Shown here: piece by piece, positions 1 to 11,477 of the stretch
Layout: every line of letters begins with the position of its first letter
Numbering within the stretch: the first letter of the stretch is position 1
Program-made: the position numbers and the translations under genes
Assembly: GCA_021030905.1 (NCBI GenBank)
Contig: JAGFMI010000020.1
Span: 372,001-436,000 of the forward strand
DNA: 64,000 nucleotides
DNA from: Pyrenula massariospora
Lineage: Eukaryota; Ascomycota; Eurotiomycetes; Pyrenulales; Pyrenulaceae
Direction: 5' to 3'
Notes under the pieces: model-generated
Database searches by the model: none
What the model saw: the letters and a program-made list of their open reading frames with translations, nothing else
What the model was told of the DNA's origin: nothing

Positions 1-1434
1 ACCTGTGAACCCAACAAGCCAAATCTGAAGGACGCCCATGCCTTTGCTGGGCCAATTGTGCACTCCGCTGCTCTTGGTAAAGAGTACAGTCGGCTTTTCA
101 AAGACGTGAGGACGAAGACGGTAGCCGTCATCGGTGCGGGCAAATCGGGCTATGATGCGGTACATATGGCCGTGTTGGAAGGCAAAGAGGTAGAATGGAT
201 CATCAGAAAATCCGGAAGAGGTCCGGCCTGGGTATTCCCACATGCTACCACTCTCGGCCCAGTCAAGACTGGCCGTGAGTTTTTGATCCGCCGGCGGATA
301 GTCACTTTCTTCAGCCCCTTCATCTGGGGAGACGTTGATGGTTTCGGATGGATACGGAGCCTTCTCCTAGACACGCGAGTTGGTCAGTTCTTGACGAAGA
401 AATTCTGGCAGAATTTGCACGCAGGGACACTCAAAGAGTGTAAGTACAAGGAAGATGCGTTGCGACTGTTGGAGCCGGAGCAAAAGTAAGGATTGCCTCC
501 AGCTTAAATTCCCATTTCTAATGCAAGATTCTGCCACAGTCCATTCTGGTACGGCACAGCTTCTGGCGTCTACTCCTACAAGCCGGATCTTTACGATTTT
601 ATACGTGAGGGAAAGGTTCGTATTCACCGTCAGGACATTTCCCATCTCAGCCACCAAACAATACACCTTGCTTTAGGAGAGACGCTTCCCGTCTCCGCGA
701 TTATAACTGCAACAGGCTTCACGCCCTACCCATCGATCAACTTCCTTCCAAAAAGTCTTCATTCCGAACTTGGAATCCCCACATCTCCGCTAGATTTGAC
801 GTCATTCCAATCCAGTCACTGGGCCTACTATTATGGCACAGCCGATAGAATCATCTCCGCGAAATATCCCCTCCTTACTCACGCTGCTCACTTTCTTCAT
901 GACTCAGAGCGGCCTATCCCCCTTCCTCCGGATCACCTTATCCCTCCATCGACAGATAACGTCGACCGTGAACACCTCGTCACTCCCTGGCACCTATACC
1001 GCAGCGTAGCACCTCCAGGTTTGACCGCTCGTGGTGATCGCTCTCTTGCTTTCCTTGGAATTGTCTCCAATGTTGCCAATACCATGCGTCTTGAGGCTTC
1101 CACGCTATGGGCCTACGCTTACCTTACCGACCAGCTGGATAGTATCCCGCCTGCAAAGAAGATGTATGAAGAAACGGCGTTGTTGGCCCGATTTTGTGCC
1201 TATCGGAGCCCCTTTGGTCACGGTCGGCAGTTTCCAGATTTGTCGTTCGATCAATTGCCGCTTTTTGACTTGTTTCTGAAGGACCTAGGGTTGAATGTGT
1301 GGAGAAAGGGAAGTGGGCGTTGGTGGAATGTACTTTGGGAAATGTTTGGGGTGAAATCTCAAGAGGATTACGCGAATATTGGAAATGAATGGCGGGCGTT
1401 GAGAAAGATGAGCGGTAAGGAGAAGCATGAGTAA
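1..1434 (+). CDS. Flavin-containing monooxygenase (5' end outside window)
   Basis: FAD- and NADPH-dependent monooxygenase of the FMO/Baeyer-Villiger group, which oxidises N, S or carbonyl groups of small molecules. Exons are <1-485 and 540-1434; the 54-bp intron has a GTAAGG donor and a CACAG acceptor and keeps the frame. Seen directly: an FMO-type F-x-G-x-x-x-H stretch (FAGPIVH), the NADPH Rossmann motif GAGKSGYDAV, and the ATGF motif near the middle (IITATGFTPYP). The N-terminal FAD GxGxxG motif would lie left of base 1, so only about the C-terminal two thirds is present. The C-terminus ends in a basic tail. It may belong to a secondary-metabolite or redox gene group together with the oxygenases to its right; the substrate is unknown. 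Confidence 0.88.
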
Positions 1435-4400
1435 GAGCGGCTTTACACATCTCCACTTGGATTCGCGGTCAATATGACCAAATCTCGGGTACAACTGGCG
1501 GCTGTCTACGCATGTGATGTGTATGTGGCCACACAATTGCCAAGACAAGCTATGTCGAAGATTTCCGGGACTGCTTGAGTAGGTACCTGGTCGTTGCCAT
1601 TTACGATCATATATTGTCCAATCTATTTTGGCCCTTGCGTTTGCTTCTCTTACTAGACCCTTTAGTATTATTGGCAGCAAACAAGCTCAATTACTACAGT
1701 CGCCATTATTATCATTGCGCATGAACACGTGATTGTTATCAGCAATTTCCCAAATTTTTTTGACGCTATTGCCTCCTTCTGTTGCAGAGCCCACAGTTCT
1801 TTGCTTCGGCTCTGGCTGCAAATGTGAGAATTACTTATAACTCCCTAAGTCATCTGTGTGAGTGTGGGAACAGTACCGGAAGCTGTGGATAAATTGAACT
1901 TGCGTAACCTTGCGACAGATCTCCCTGTACTACACTTTAGTGTAGCTTTTGCGTTCCACAAAACTGGCTGTGTTTTTCTCATCTTGTTCGACCTATGGTG
2001 AGCTAAGTCGTGCAGATAATTTGAATCTTTCATTAATTGGATTTCTCTCCCAGCTATGAAAATTTGGTCTTCCTATCGCTAAAAATCGATCAAGGCTGAA
2101 ATATTGTTAGATCCTTCGAGGCTTCCACAAGACATGAGTCTTCGAAAAAGAAGTCGGGTAAGACGCCACAAACGTCAATAACACCTCTTCAAGCGAACGG
2201 ACGTCGTCTAGCTCTGAAGGTTTTATTACTTACCGGACCGTCTGAGACATCAAAGTTGACGCAAGTTGTTCCCAAATAAGCATAATTAAAGAGCTCACCA
2301 ATCTACTTCTACAACGGTGTGATACTGATACCCTCATTGTTCCCTGTCCAATGAGAAGTATGAATAAACAACTGGCATCAAGGATCCCAAGCACCTATCC
2401 GGCATCCCAAAGCCTTTAAGCGGCAAGGATAGCACCATCCAACCTGACCCTTGAAAGACTCCAGAGTTTCAGACCACTTGCAGACTCAATGGAAAGATGG
2501 AGAGAATCCACACTTATCAGCCAGTCTGATAACAAACTTGAAAAGGAAGACATAGAGCCTCATCGCCGAAAAGACAGTATCGCAAATCAGACCTGTCTAC
2601 TTCATATCTAGCGAGTGGGATTCCTCCGATCTTCGCTGAGGGAGGAGCATATTCCAGATAACTATTCGCAAAAGACAGATTGAGCTTGCGCTGTGGCTTG
2701 AGAAAGTTGCTGTATTCTGGCCAGATGGGTAGTCATTCTTCACACTGACCTTTGGCGGAGACCATTTTCACCCCGATGCATGGAGAATTTTCTGGCTACG
2801 TCTGTTCAAGACCTGAATGAACATACCTAGACGCTCTCAACTGATGCCTGGAACATGTCTGATCCTAGAATTGAGGTAGATTCTCAAAGACCAGCGAGTC
2901 CACCTCTACCCTCTCGCTTCCCGCCGATAGCCTGGCCGATCAACCTCAACTCAGCATTTCTATATCGATAACCATTCAACCTCTGGACATAAAGCGTCGC
3001 ATCTTCAACATACCGTCTATTCCTTTCAGTCTTCCATAGATTCAAAGCATACCAAGCACCATCTCATCGCCGCCAACAAAAACAACAAGAATATTGCGCA
3101 ATGGATGACTAACCCACGGCTCCTTCTCCATCCTATCGCAGCAACCCGACGGAGCTAAGCTATGCTAAGATGGCCTTGGTGACATGGACGGTTACGAAAC
3201 TTACTTGTGAAGAGATGGTCAAGGTGACATAGGCGGTAATGAGACGAAGATGTAAAGACAAAATCGTAACACAGAGACTGTCTACGTGTAAATAATTATT
3301 TCTTGACAGAGAATGTACTGTACGGTGCGGGACATTACATTGACACCGAAGCGGAGATATTCTACAATGCTTTAGGTCTAACGACCGCTCGAGCATGTCT
3401 TAACGGTCCTTCACGGACATTGACACCTCACCGTATGCCAGTGTGACGCGATGCGAGCTTGAGGTCCCTCAGGGCGCAGAGAGGAAGGAATTGGTGGAGT
3501 TGTTTCAACGATTGGGAAAGAAGGACGATGGTGGAGGAGGCCTTCGAGCGTCGAATCGAAAGTGCTAGGAGGGGGATTTGCAGAGACAGAGAAAATTCTC
3601 TTCCTCTGCGACGGCCTGAGGAGGTAGTGTCAACTTGTGAAGGTGGAGAGATATGGCTGTGGATGGAGTCCTTGACAATGAAGGTGCTGCATGGGTGTCA
3701 AGGACCATGAAGTCAAAGGGGTCTTTATCTGCAGAACCGAGCAGGACCGTGCGCAATTCTGCCTAGGCTTGCGAAGGGGGCATGTGGAAACGCAATGATC
3801 AACTGACTCGAAGACTAGCCATTTGTGGCCTGGTCTGGCAGCCGATTCTGGCATGACAGAGCTGGGCATGGATAAAACGGGACTGGTTTACGCGGACGAG
3901 GAGGTTTTCCCAGAGGATGACCATGCTGGGGCCTCGCAAACTACGTCGTATTGACTCTGTACGCAACGGTGGACGGAGGATCTCAAGAGTCCTTGAGGCC
4001 TGTTCTCTTGTTAGGCGGAGATCAACGCTGATAGGCGGTGTGTCCACGTGCTTAGTGAAGGTGCATCGCTGCAGCTTACTACTCATGTCGAGCTGTGATC
4101 GAGCAAGCGTGTGGTTGAGTATCGAATGCGTGAACTTCCGGGAGACGACGAGGAGGGGTAGGAGGATTAGCGGTGAAGATTATCACAAGGATGATGAAAG
4201 GCGATGGAAGGAGTAAGTGGTCGAGGAGGTTGGTAAAAGTAACATCTTGTGGTGCCGGCATTGCTGTGGAGAAAATGACAACTAGGCCTTCGAAGGGAAG
4301 TGGTGGAAGTGGATGGAGAGACAGAAAGAATATCGAGGAAGCGGAGAAAGTCAAGGGGAAAGAGACGAACAAGAGGCTGGAATACTATTCGGGTGATCGA

Positions 4401-5298
4401 AAGGATTTTGTTTAGGCCATTTGGAAAGAATGGTGGTGATCATTACTCGTCTCTGGTGTGCCACGTTTGATGGGCGTTGCGATGTCGGACGCAGCAAAGA
4501 AGTGAATTTGTCAATTTCTTCTCGTGTATCATCTGCGCAAGCATGATTAGGTCCAGTACAAATCTTGTACTACGGTTGCAAAGGAATGATGAATGTGTGT
4601 TGGTGCAAGAGGCTGAGCGCAGATGATAGAATAGAGTGACGGCAGAGGTGCCTAGTGCCTTCCTATCAAGCCGCACTAGCCGTATTCAAATTGGAGGCTA
4701 AGGTAGAGTGTTTGTCGTGAAGCTTGATCCAGCTTGTTAATCTTCCTAACTCGAACTTGAATGCATCTTTGCTCCCTCAGCGAGCTCGATCAAGTTTAAT
4801 AGATAGCTAATGCACGAAAATTTTCTCTTTTAAGTCTTATGAAAATTGCGCGCCATTTTGAAAAGTCTGAGTATCTCAGCCGTTCAAGAACAACGGAAAC
4901 GAAGCGGCCAGTAAAGGTATGCGCAGACTATGGTCCTATACAAGCTGAGTACTTCCGGGTTCCCCGTGTTGTAATTTCCTTTTATTCATGGTCACCGACC
5001 GAGTAGACGCAATCAAATTGACAATCCAGCTCGTTGTTATAGCCGAACACAATTGAGATGAAGAGCTTCAATGTTGGTGGGAAGGAGCTATCTGCTACCT
5101 CTTCTCTACAAAATGACCGTGTACTCAAAAATATCCCCTCACTCATCTCCCCTAAGCATGCTCCCAAGAAATTCGGCGTATTTTCCATCAAGATCCTAAA
5201 TTTAAAAGGAGGGTAATGTGATGATTATCCAGTTTTTACAACCTTCAATCTTCAACCATCTCTTGTTTAGTCTCTTAGTTTGCTATAATCGTACTTTA
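1435..5298. other. 3.9-kb gene-poor stretch
   Basis: I see no convincing gene. ORFs are under 100 codons, overlap in all frames and lack splice-consistent extensions. A weakly protein-like frame runs from about 2590 to 2830 on the plus strand (it reads like SEWDSSDLR, then IELALWLEKVAVFWPDG) but has three stops, about the number expected by chance in 80 codons. Around 3170-3260 there are short imperfect repeats of the type GGTGACATGGACGG and GGTGACATAGGCGG. Bases 3460-4400 are purine-rich on the plus strand. The stretch may hold decayed coding or repeat DNA. Confidence 0.4.
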
Positions 5299-5526
5299 TC
5301 AGCAAAATGATACTATGAATATATTGATATACCCACACTTAGGCTTGTTATCGATCGCAAAGAGCTTGCCCTTAGTGTTGGAAGCATGGGTCCCAAAACC
5401 GCGTTGGAAGTTCATTTCTTCAGGGGTGCGCTCGACCTCAGCAGCATCGCCGGTCTGTGGAGGCCAGTGAGTCTTCCATGGCTGCAACTTCTCTCCTTGA
5501 GTAGTAGGGACGGATGTGGGAAGCAT
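5299..5526 (-). CDS. Small unknown protein, first exon
   Basis: A short reading frame with good start context (CAAAATGCT, ATG at 5526) preceded by a TATA-type box (TATAAAG, 5655-5649 on the minus strand), about 125 bp upstream. The first 60 or so residues are hydrophilic and protein-like (PWKTHWPPQTGDAAEVER, then NFQRGFGTHASNTKGK). The frame then drifts into AT-rich sequence, so an intron probably starts near 5310-5330 (GTATAT or GTGTGG donors). A possible 3' exon begins after a TTTAG acceptor near 5200, where one frame reads YAEFLGSMLRGDE and stops and another continues to 4982; I cannot decide between them. No family recognised. A copy of the AACTTGCTCA motif lies about 365 bp upstream in the gene's own orientation. 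Confidence 0.45.
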   Translation of the reverse strand: MLPTSVPTTQGEKLQPWKTHWPPQTGDAAEVERTPEEMNFQRGFGTHASNTKGKLFAIDNKPKCGYINIFIVSFC

Positions 5527-5648
5527 TTTGATTGCTTTTGATTGAGCTTTTACGTGAAATTTTGTTGTCTAAGATGAGCTTGCTGTGCTATGACTGAGGA
5601 CTTTGAGGACGTCTTCTCGAGATATCTTCGAAGTGCGAACATCCAACC

Positions 5649-5655
5649 CTTTATA
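5649..5655 (-). promoter_or_regulatory. TATA box of the small gene at 5.5 kb
   Basis: TATAAAG on the minus strand within GATATAAAGGG, 123-129 bp upstream of the ATG at 5526. It supports the ORF as an expressed gene, probably strongly or inducibly transcribed. Confidence 0.45.
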
Positions 5656-5890
5656 TCTTCTTTCAGACAGCTAAGCCGCCTAATAATTCCATTGACTTAG
5701 CATAACACCCCGCAATTCAAATATGTTGCATAATTTCTATGAAGATTGACGTTATCCATGGCTGCAAATGCGACACCATGCGTGTCGATCCTCTGCAGTC
5801 AGTCTACCGTTGGGCGCGTACATAACAAGCATGCAAATCAAATTAGCTGAAGAATGTCTTAAAAGTCGGAATTTGAGCATATTCCTATTA

Positions 5891-5900
5891 TGAGCAAGTT
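5891..5900 (-). promoter_or_regulatory. Candidate copper-response motif AACTTGCTCA
   Basis: Exact 10-mer on the minus strand, 365-374 bp upstream of the ATG of the small gene at 5526. It shares the 10-mer with the sites in front of the ferric reductase and CTR genes. The preceding base is T rather than A or G. Confidence 0.4.
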
Positions 5901-6793
5901 AGATCCTTTGTCGTTCCCACAAGTCGCAAATATCCAACCGGAGCTTAATAGTAAGCAAGGGTCCCCATTTGTGGAGATCACCGAGAATTTCAGCCTGACA
6001 ATCAATTTCAAAGTACGTATTTCACATACGTTACAAGTCAGTCACAAATCATTTCTGTAAGGCTATAAGAGCCTTCAGTCATCCTCAACTTGTGTCAATA
6101 GCCGGTGGGAATGCTGGCATGGCACAGCTGTGACCGCTGAGTTTGACAAGAGCTACCCTTCACAGAAAGAAATTTGGCGAGACTGTGACGACCGGCTGCC
6201 ATCTCTTGAAGTTGACGAGGAGATTCCAAAGCCATGTAACACTTCTAGTCGCAGAAGACTAGGTTAAACGTGTAGCCAACTGTCTGTGGCGGATGAGCAT
6301 GTTTCTAATGGCGCGTGGGATGACGTAAAACGTGAAATGGAAGTTTTTGGAGAAGGATCATACTGCAGCTATTTCATCATTCTTCCTGTCCGATATCGCC
6401 TTCTGGTGCACGCGCGTCTCAGTCATGACATCGTCTTTTAGAGAGTACATATTAGGAGTTGTCTAACGACCCTTGTTCGGAATAGTCACTCGGAAAACGA
6501 TCAAGACCCTGACCCAAACATGCTCAAATCCTACTGCGACAATGTTAGATAGCGTGAAGGTGAGATAGCAGACTGCCTAGCGTGAATTTACCTACTAGTC
6601 AGTCTGTATTACAGAAAGACGTTAATCTAATGTTGAAATGTGTACAGATTTTACGCGATGAGGAGCGATCCTGGAAGCTTCAGATAAGCAACTGCCTCTC
6701 CCATTTTCTGCCCAACCTTTCTCATTCTGGTCACAGTATATCCACTAGACTGAGTCTATTGCTGCTGAAATACTTCACTTGGTATCATCAAAC

Positions 6794-7740
6794 ATGGAAG
6801 ACCCGATAATCTCAACAATTAGATATGCGCGCTCAGACAGCGAGGCTCTTGCAAACGAGAAAGCATACATCTTGAACTATAATCCCCCTCCGAATGTCCC
6901 TAAGAGCAACTTCGCCATCGACTACTTCCCTGGAATTAAGATTCACAACCTCAGGTCGGCGAACCTAAGCTTCCCCAAGAATGGCTTAACAATGGCTAAG
7001 CTTCCCGAATGCATGCCAAAACACGACTTTGAAGACGAGGACAAAATAGAAAAAGTCTACCTGCCAGAAGTGCACCAATGCATCCGTGACACTTTGGGCG
7101 TGGATGAAGTCTACATCTTTGATTACATGGTGAGGAAACGTGAACCTGCCTTTCCCTACCAGTCGAAATCGAAGGACAGTGCGCCTCAACCCGCACTTTC
7201 CGCCCATGTCGGTACGTTACTAAACCCGTGGTGCTTCTTCTAGTAATTTACTTACAAGTCATCAAAGACTACACAACGGGCGAAATACAAGGCAGATTGG
7301 AGAAATATTTCAAGGAGAGCGCAGAAGAGTTTGGAAAACGCTGGTTTCAGATTATCAAGTATGATTTGCTGCCCTTCCTTTTGAACAATGACTCACGAAT
7401 ATCAAGTGTATGGAAACCACTCGTCGGTCCATTGAGAGACTACCCAATGGCATATTGTGACGCCAAGACAATGGATCCTCAAAAGGACCTCTTAGCAGTC
7501 GATGAAGTTTTCCCAACGGTGGCGAATGAAGTATACCAAGTTTTACACAATCCAAATCACAAATGGTATTATATACCTGATCAATTGGATACCGAAGTTG
7601 CTCTATTTGCTGGATACGACTCGCGCAAGGGCCAAGCTCTTTCAGTACCACACTGTTCTTTTGATTTAGATGATGCAAGTTCTGGGGGACCGAGGCAGAG
7701 TATTGAGGTCAGAGCCTTTGTTGTGTATGGAGACCAGTGA
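6794..7740 (+). CDS. CmcJ/AsaB-family oxygenase (hydroxylase/desaturase)
   Basis: Member of the family of fungal AsaB, CTB9 and bacterial CmcJ, oxidising or desaturating enzymes often found in natural-product clusters. Exons are 6794-7211 and 7268-7740 (296 aa). The acceptor at 7267 is chosen because it joins HV to DYTTGE, matching the family's H-V-D-x-T motif. Other hallmarks seen: WKPLVGPLRDYPMAYCDA, the HNPNHKWYY block with a central Asn-His pair, VALFAGYDS, VPHCSFD and the ending SIEVRAFVVY. Length and motif order fit a complete protein. An upstream in-frame ATG at 6779 exists; 6794 (MEDPIISTIRY) is preferred because the family usually starts close to this point. The neighbours are the FMO to the left and the ferric reductase to the right. 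Confidence 0.88.
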
Positions 7741-8556
7741 AATCGACATCTTGGGCTTATCAGACGGCTTATTCTGGATGACAGAGTTGTCTTTGTAAGC
7801 TCACGACTTTCTAAATTCCGGAATGCCACATACTTTGACCGATGCCGCAGGGACGCTGACTCAATCGTCCATCAACAAGATTTCCAGAGGGGGGTTTCAG
7901 AGTTTTATGTAGACCTCTCGAATATAAAGACGTACGATCTAATTGCCATGATTCTCTCCCGATCTGTGAAGATGTGTCAGTCCAAGAGCACATCACCTAG
8001 CTTCTAGACCCGTGGTTTTGGCCTGGGTAAAGTACCAACTCTCGTGGACCACTAAGTCGTCTGCAAAGTGATCAAGACCAGGAATCACATAGGTCTTGTT
8101 TTACTTTTAAGAGTGTTGACACTTCAATATAGTCGTGTGAAATAATTATTTTGTGATCTCGACGAGATTGTTCGAGCCAGTGTAGTGCCAAAGTAAAGGG
8201 AAGACTGTAGAAGAAGGCACGTGGGAACGATCCACACATCTCATAGGTCTCATTCATGGTGCAACAAGCCAAGAACAACAACAAATGACGGTGACCGGGA
8301 TAAGCATCCCTGCCTAGGAATGCATTTTACGGCAACCGGCTTGGGCGGAGAACACTATCGGCCTCCAATTCCAAACGCCTGAATCCATCCTTAGGATCCG
8401 CTGCAGCGACGCCACACCTTTCCGTGCAGGAGCCGTAAGCTTGCGTCGGATGTAGATAGACATCCCCGTGGGGTATTCATAACCGCTAGTTAGATTCAGC
8501 CTGCGGGGTTGTAACTTACGATACTCGCCAAGAGGTGCTGTAACACACTGGTTGGA
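7741..8556. other. Intergenic region upstream of the ferric reductase
   Basis: No coding sequence recognised; ORFs are short and conflicting. It separates the AsaB-like gene from the copper-motif cluster at 8557. Confidence 0.4.
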
Positions 8557-8608
8557 AAACTTGCTCACACTCGAAAACTTGCTCAGACCACCTCAGAGAA
8601 CTTGCTCA
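8557..8608 (+). promoter_or_regulatory. Triple copper-response-like element (AACTTGCTCA x3)
   Basis: Three copies within 52 bp: AAACTTGCTCA at 8557-8567 and 8575-8585, and GAACTTGCTCA at 8598-8608, all in the same orientation, 267-318 bp upstream of the reductase ATG. The core TTGCTCA differs by one base from the yeast Mac1 element TTTGC(T/G)C(A/G), which is typically paired in promoters of copper transporter and reductase genes. Binding by a Mac1/Cuf1-type factor is an inference. Confidence 0.65.
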
Positions 8609-8874
8609 TGATACTAGTGGCCCTGAAATCCCACCAGCATGTGGCTAAGCTCCCAGGACAGCGATCCCAGATTGCCGGTACACACAAGGTATCTGACGCT
8701 AATTAACATGTTTGTTCATTGTTGGAGGACTAAGCAGACCTCAACCCCCAACCCTGCTTTTCTGTTCTTCTGGTTGTTCGATCGTCATGATCAGTCTTCG
8801 CCAATACTTATTCTTTTCAATAACAAACTACCTTATCTCATCTCTAAGTCTTAGTCTTCACGATCATTGCCGCC

Positions 8875-11002
8875 ATGAAGTTTCCTTCGGCTGTCTGGCT
8901 TGCAGGCGTACTGGCTAGGCCAGTCTTAAGTTCTGGCCTCGTTGGGATCAGCATCTTTCCTTACAAGCCACCGTGCGCTTTTGCTTGTCTCCGATCTCTC
9001 GACACCTACATGCTGAAGTGCTCCGAGTCCACGGATATGGATATGGACGACATGATGGGCATGGCCGCTGCCATGACGTCTCCGCAATGTCGAGCCGGCG
9101 ATGAAGCTTGGCTAACGACTCTTGCCTGGTGTATGCAGACTACGTGCGCTAGATTCGATGTCGAGACCTCGGGGCTGGAAGCATTCTGGGAAGCGCAGTC
9201 CACTGAGGATCCCACCGTTGCCCCTAAATGGGGTTACACCACCTCGCTCCAGAACATTACAGATCCGCCGACGCGAAAGCTTACTGCAAATGATGAATGG
9301 CTCAACTCGACCGCCCTTGTATCTCCGACTGTCTATAAATCCCAATACAACGCTCTAGTGAGCGTCTACCGCGAAAATGTCGTCGAGTCACGCTATGGGT
9401 ATACTGTTATTCTGAACTTTGCTGGCAGAATGCAAGAAACTGACTTGTGAGTAATATAGTATCGCTATTCTAGTCACGGGATTTGCTACTCCTATTATAC
9501 TCACATGGATGGGCTATGTCCCATACATGTCCGACTTGCTGATAAAGATCAAGCCGTATCTTGTCTATCCCAGCATTATTCGCAGCTATCAGGTGCGACC
9601 ACTTCCATATCTAATTGGCAATGCTCCTACCGTCGGCCAAAGCCTCTATATCGCCATGTTCATCATTCTGAACCTGATCTTAAGCACGGTGAATTACAAG
9701 TCTATGCAACCCCATGCCTGGTACCCGAAGAAGTCGGACGAGATTTTGGCTTACGTTTTCTACCGCACTGGAACTTTCGCCTTTGTTTTGGCACCTCTCG
9801 TCCTTCTCTTCTCATCGAGAAACAACATTCTGCTCTGGGTGACTAATTGGTCACATTCGACTTTCGTCTTGTTGCACCGCTGGGTCTCCCGCATCTTTGC
9901 GTTATATGCCCTCCTCCACACTCTGACCGCCCTGCCTCTATATTATCCTTCGGAAGCGACCCAGCCTTATTGGATCTGGGGCGCTGTTGCAACAATCGCA
10001 ACCATGATTCTTACGGTGGCTAGCGGACTGTATGTGCGGCGCTCTTTTTACGAGTTCTTTCTGATAATCCATATTTTACTATCGATCTTCGTCATCGCTG
10101 GCTGCTGGTACCATATCAAGCTTTGGCACTCTGTCTCTTTCACATGGGGATACGAATCATGGTTATATGCGGCGATCGCAGTATGGTCCTTCGATCGGCT
10201 AGCGCGAATAGTACGTATGGTGCATATGGGTGTTCGCAGGGCCAAAGTGACCGACCTTGGTGGAGGCTATGTGCGCGTCGATGTCGTCGGGGTCCGCTGG
10301 GGTTTTGAACCTGGAAATCATGTCTACGTGTATTTCCCGACGCTAAATCGGCTTCGACCTTGGGAGAACCATCCATTCTCGGTGCTACCGACATCTCTGC
10401 TCCAGTTGCCCAACCACAGTTCACGCTCAGACAGCGAGAGCCTGACACCTCCTTCAGAAAATGTCGACATGAGGAAACACGAGATGAAAACGTCATGGAG
10501 GAACGCTATGTCAGAAAGTCGTCCGACCATTGGTCTGACGCTTTTCATTAAGCGGTCAACAGGATTGACGAAGTTCTTGCAGGCTCGCGATAATTTAATA
10601 ACGCTTCTTGATGGACCCTATCCAAATAATCCAACCAAACAGATCGTACGCTGCGACCGGCTCTTGCTCATTGGTGGAGGAATCGGTATTACGAGCCTCC
10701 TACCCTGGGTTTCCTCCGATAGAAACGTGAAGCTGTGCTGGAGTGTAAAGGAGACGGCGAGTTGCCTAGTCAAGGAGGTGGATGGAGTTTTGAACAGAAT
10801 TGTAGAAAAGGACGTGAGGATAGGTAGTCGAATGAATGTTAGTGAGCTATTAGCCGAAGAGCTCGATTGTGGATGGCATAAGATTGGGGTTGTGGTTTCC
10901 GGGCCCGGAGGACTTTGCGATGATGTCAGGGCTGCGGTTGTAGCGGCTGGGAGGAAAGGAAAGACAGTGTTTGAGCTCGAGGTGGATGCGTACTCGTGGT
11001 GA
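8875..11002 (+). CDS. Ferric/cupric reductase (FRE family)
   Basis: Plasma-membrane flavocytochrome that reduces extracellular Fe(III) or Cu(II) with NADPH before uptake. Exons are 8875-9398 and 9460-11002 (688 aa). The 61-bp intron (GTATAC...ATAG) was chosen because it joins RYG to IAILVTGFATP, the first membrane helix after the luminal domain; the open frame otherwise runs to a stop at 9448. Seen: signal peptide, a Cys-rich and Met-rich luminal N-terminus with a Met/Asp run (MDMDDMMGM), and two pairs of heme-type His spaced 14 residues in adjacent helices (HRWVSRIFALYALLH and HILLSIFVIAGCWYH). The FAD motif HPFS lies near residue 478, the NADPH motif GGGIGITS near 580, and a C-terminal SGPGG follows. 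Length and motif order match intact FREs. Three copper-motif copies in its promoter favour a role in copper, not only iron, acquisition. Confidence 0.95.
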
Positions 11003-11477
11003 AGTTCTCCAGATATTCTTTAGCACGTAGAAGCCACATCATGCGCTGTTCGCAGACTTCACCATCCCTTCCGAGTCTTTAAATTCTAATACATCTTTCC
11101 CCTACTTCCGCAATTAGCAAATGCCTTTTCCAGTATCATTCTACTCTAATCCTATTTCAAGATGATCATTACGCACAGTTAAGCACGTAGCACATTCCTG
11201 CTCTTTCGCCTTCATGGTAAGGACTACAGTGCTGTGAAGTCCCTGGTGATTGCTATGCGCTGGATCCCTATGCTGCTAGTAGCTTGCGTCCATCGAACCT
11301 CACCGGCCAAGTTCAGCCTAAGTGCCAGATCAATATCCCATCCGGTCAAATTTGCTGTTCACACCTAGAAATTTGACACATTGGGAACTTTGAAAGCTTC
11401 AACACTGCCACTGTTTTATATTAGCTGCGGTCAGAAATATTCGTGTTGCTTTAAATGCTTCTTCTCTACGAACATGC
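11003..11477. other. Intergenic region between convergent genes
   Basis: Spacer of 475 bp between the 3' ends of the reductase and the FAD monooxygenase. No gene seen; it presumably holds both 3' untranslated regions. Confidence 0.45.

Larger units (their letters stand above)
5527..6793. other. Intergenic region between the small gene and the AsaB-like gene
   Basis: No gene recognised. It holds the TATA box of the leftward gene and one copy of the AACTTGCTCA motif (5891-5900, minus-strand sense). Pyrimidine-rich sequence at 6690-6790 (CTCTCCCATTTTCTGCC and following) is typical of a fungal 5' leader for the rightward gene at 6794. Confidence 0.4.

Noticed and set aside
2590-2830. Protein-like frame with three stops
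   Set aside because: Three stops in 80 codons is what chance predicts; no family could be named, so it is not called a pseudogene.
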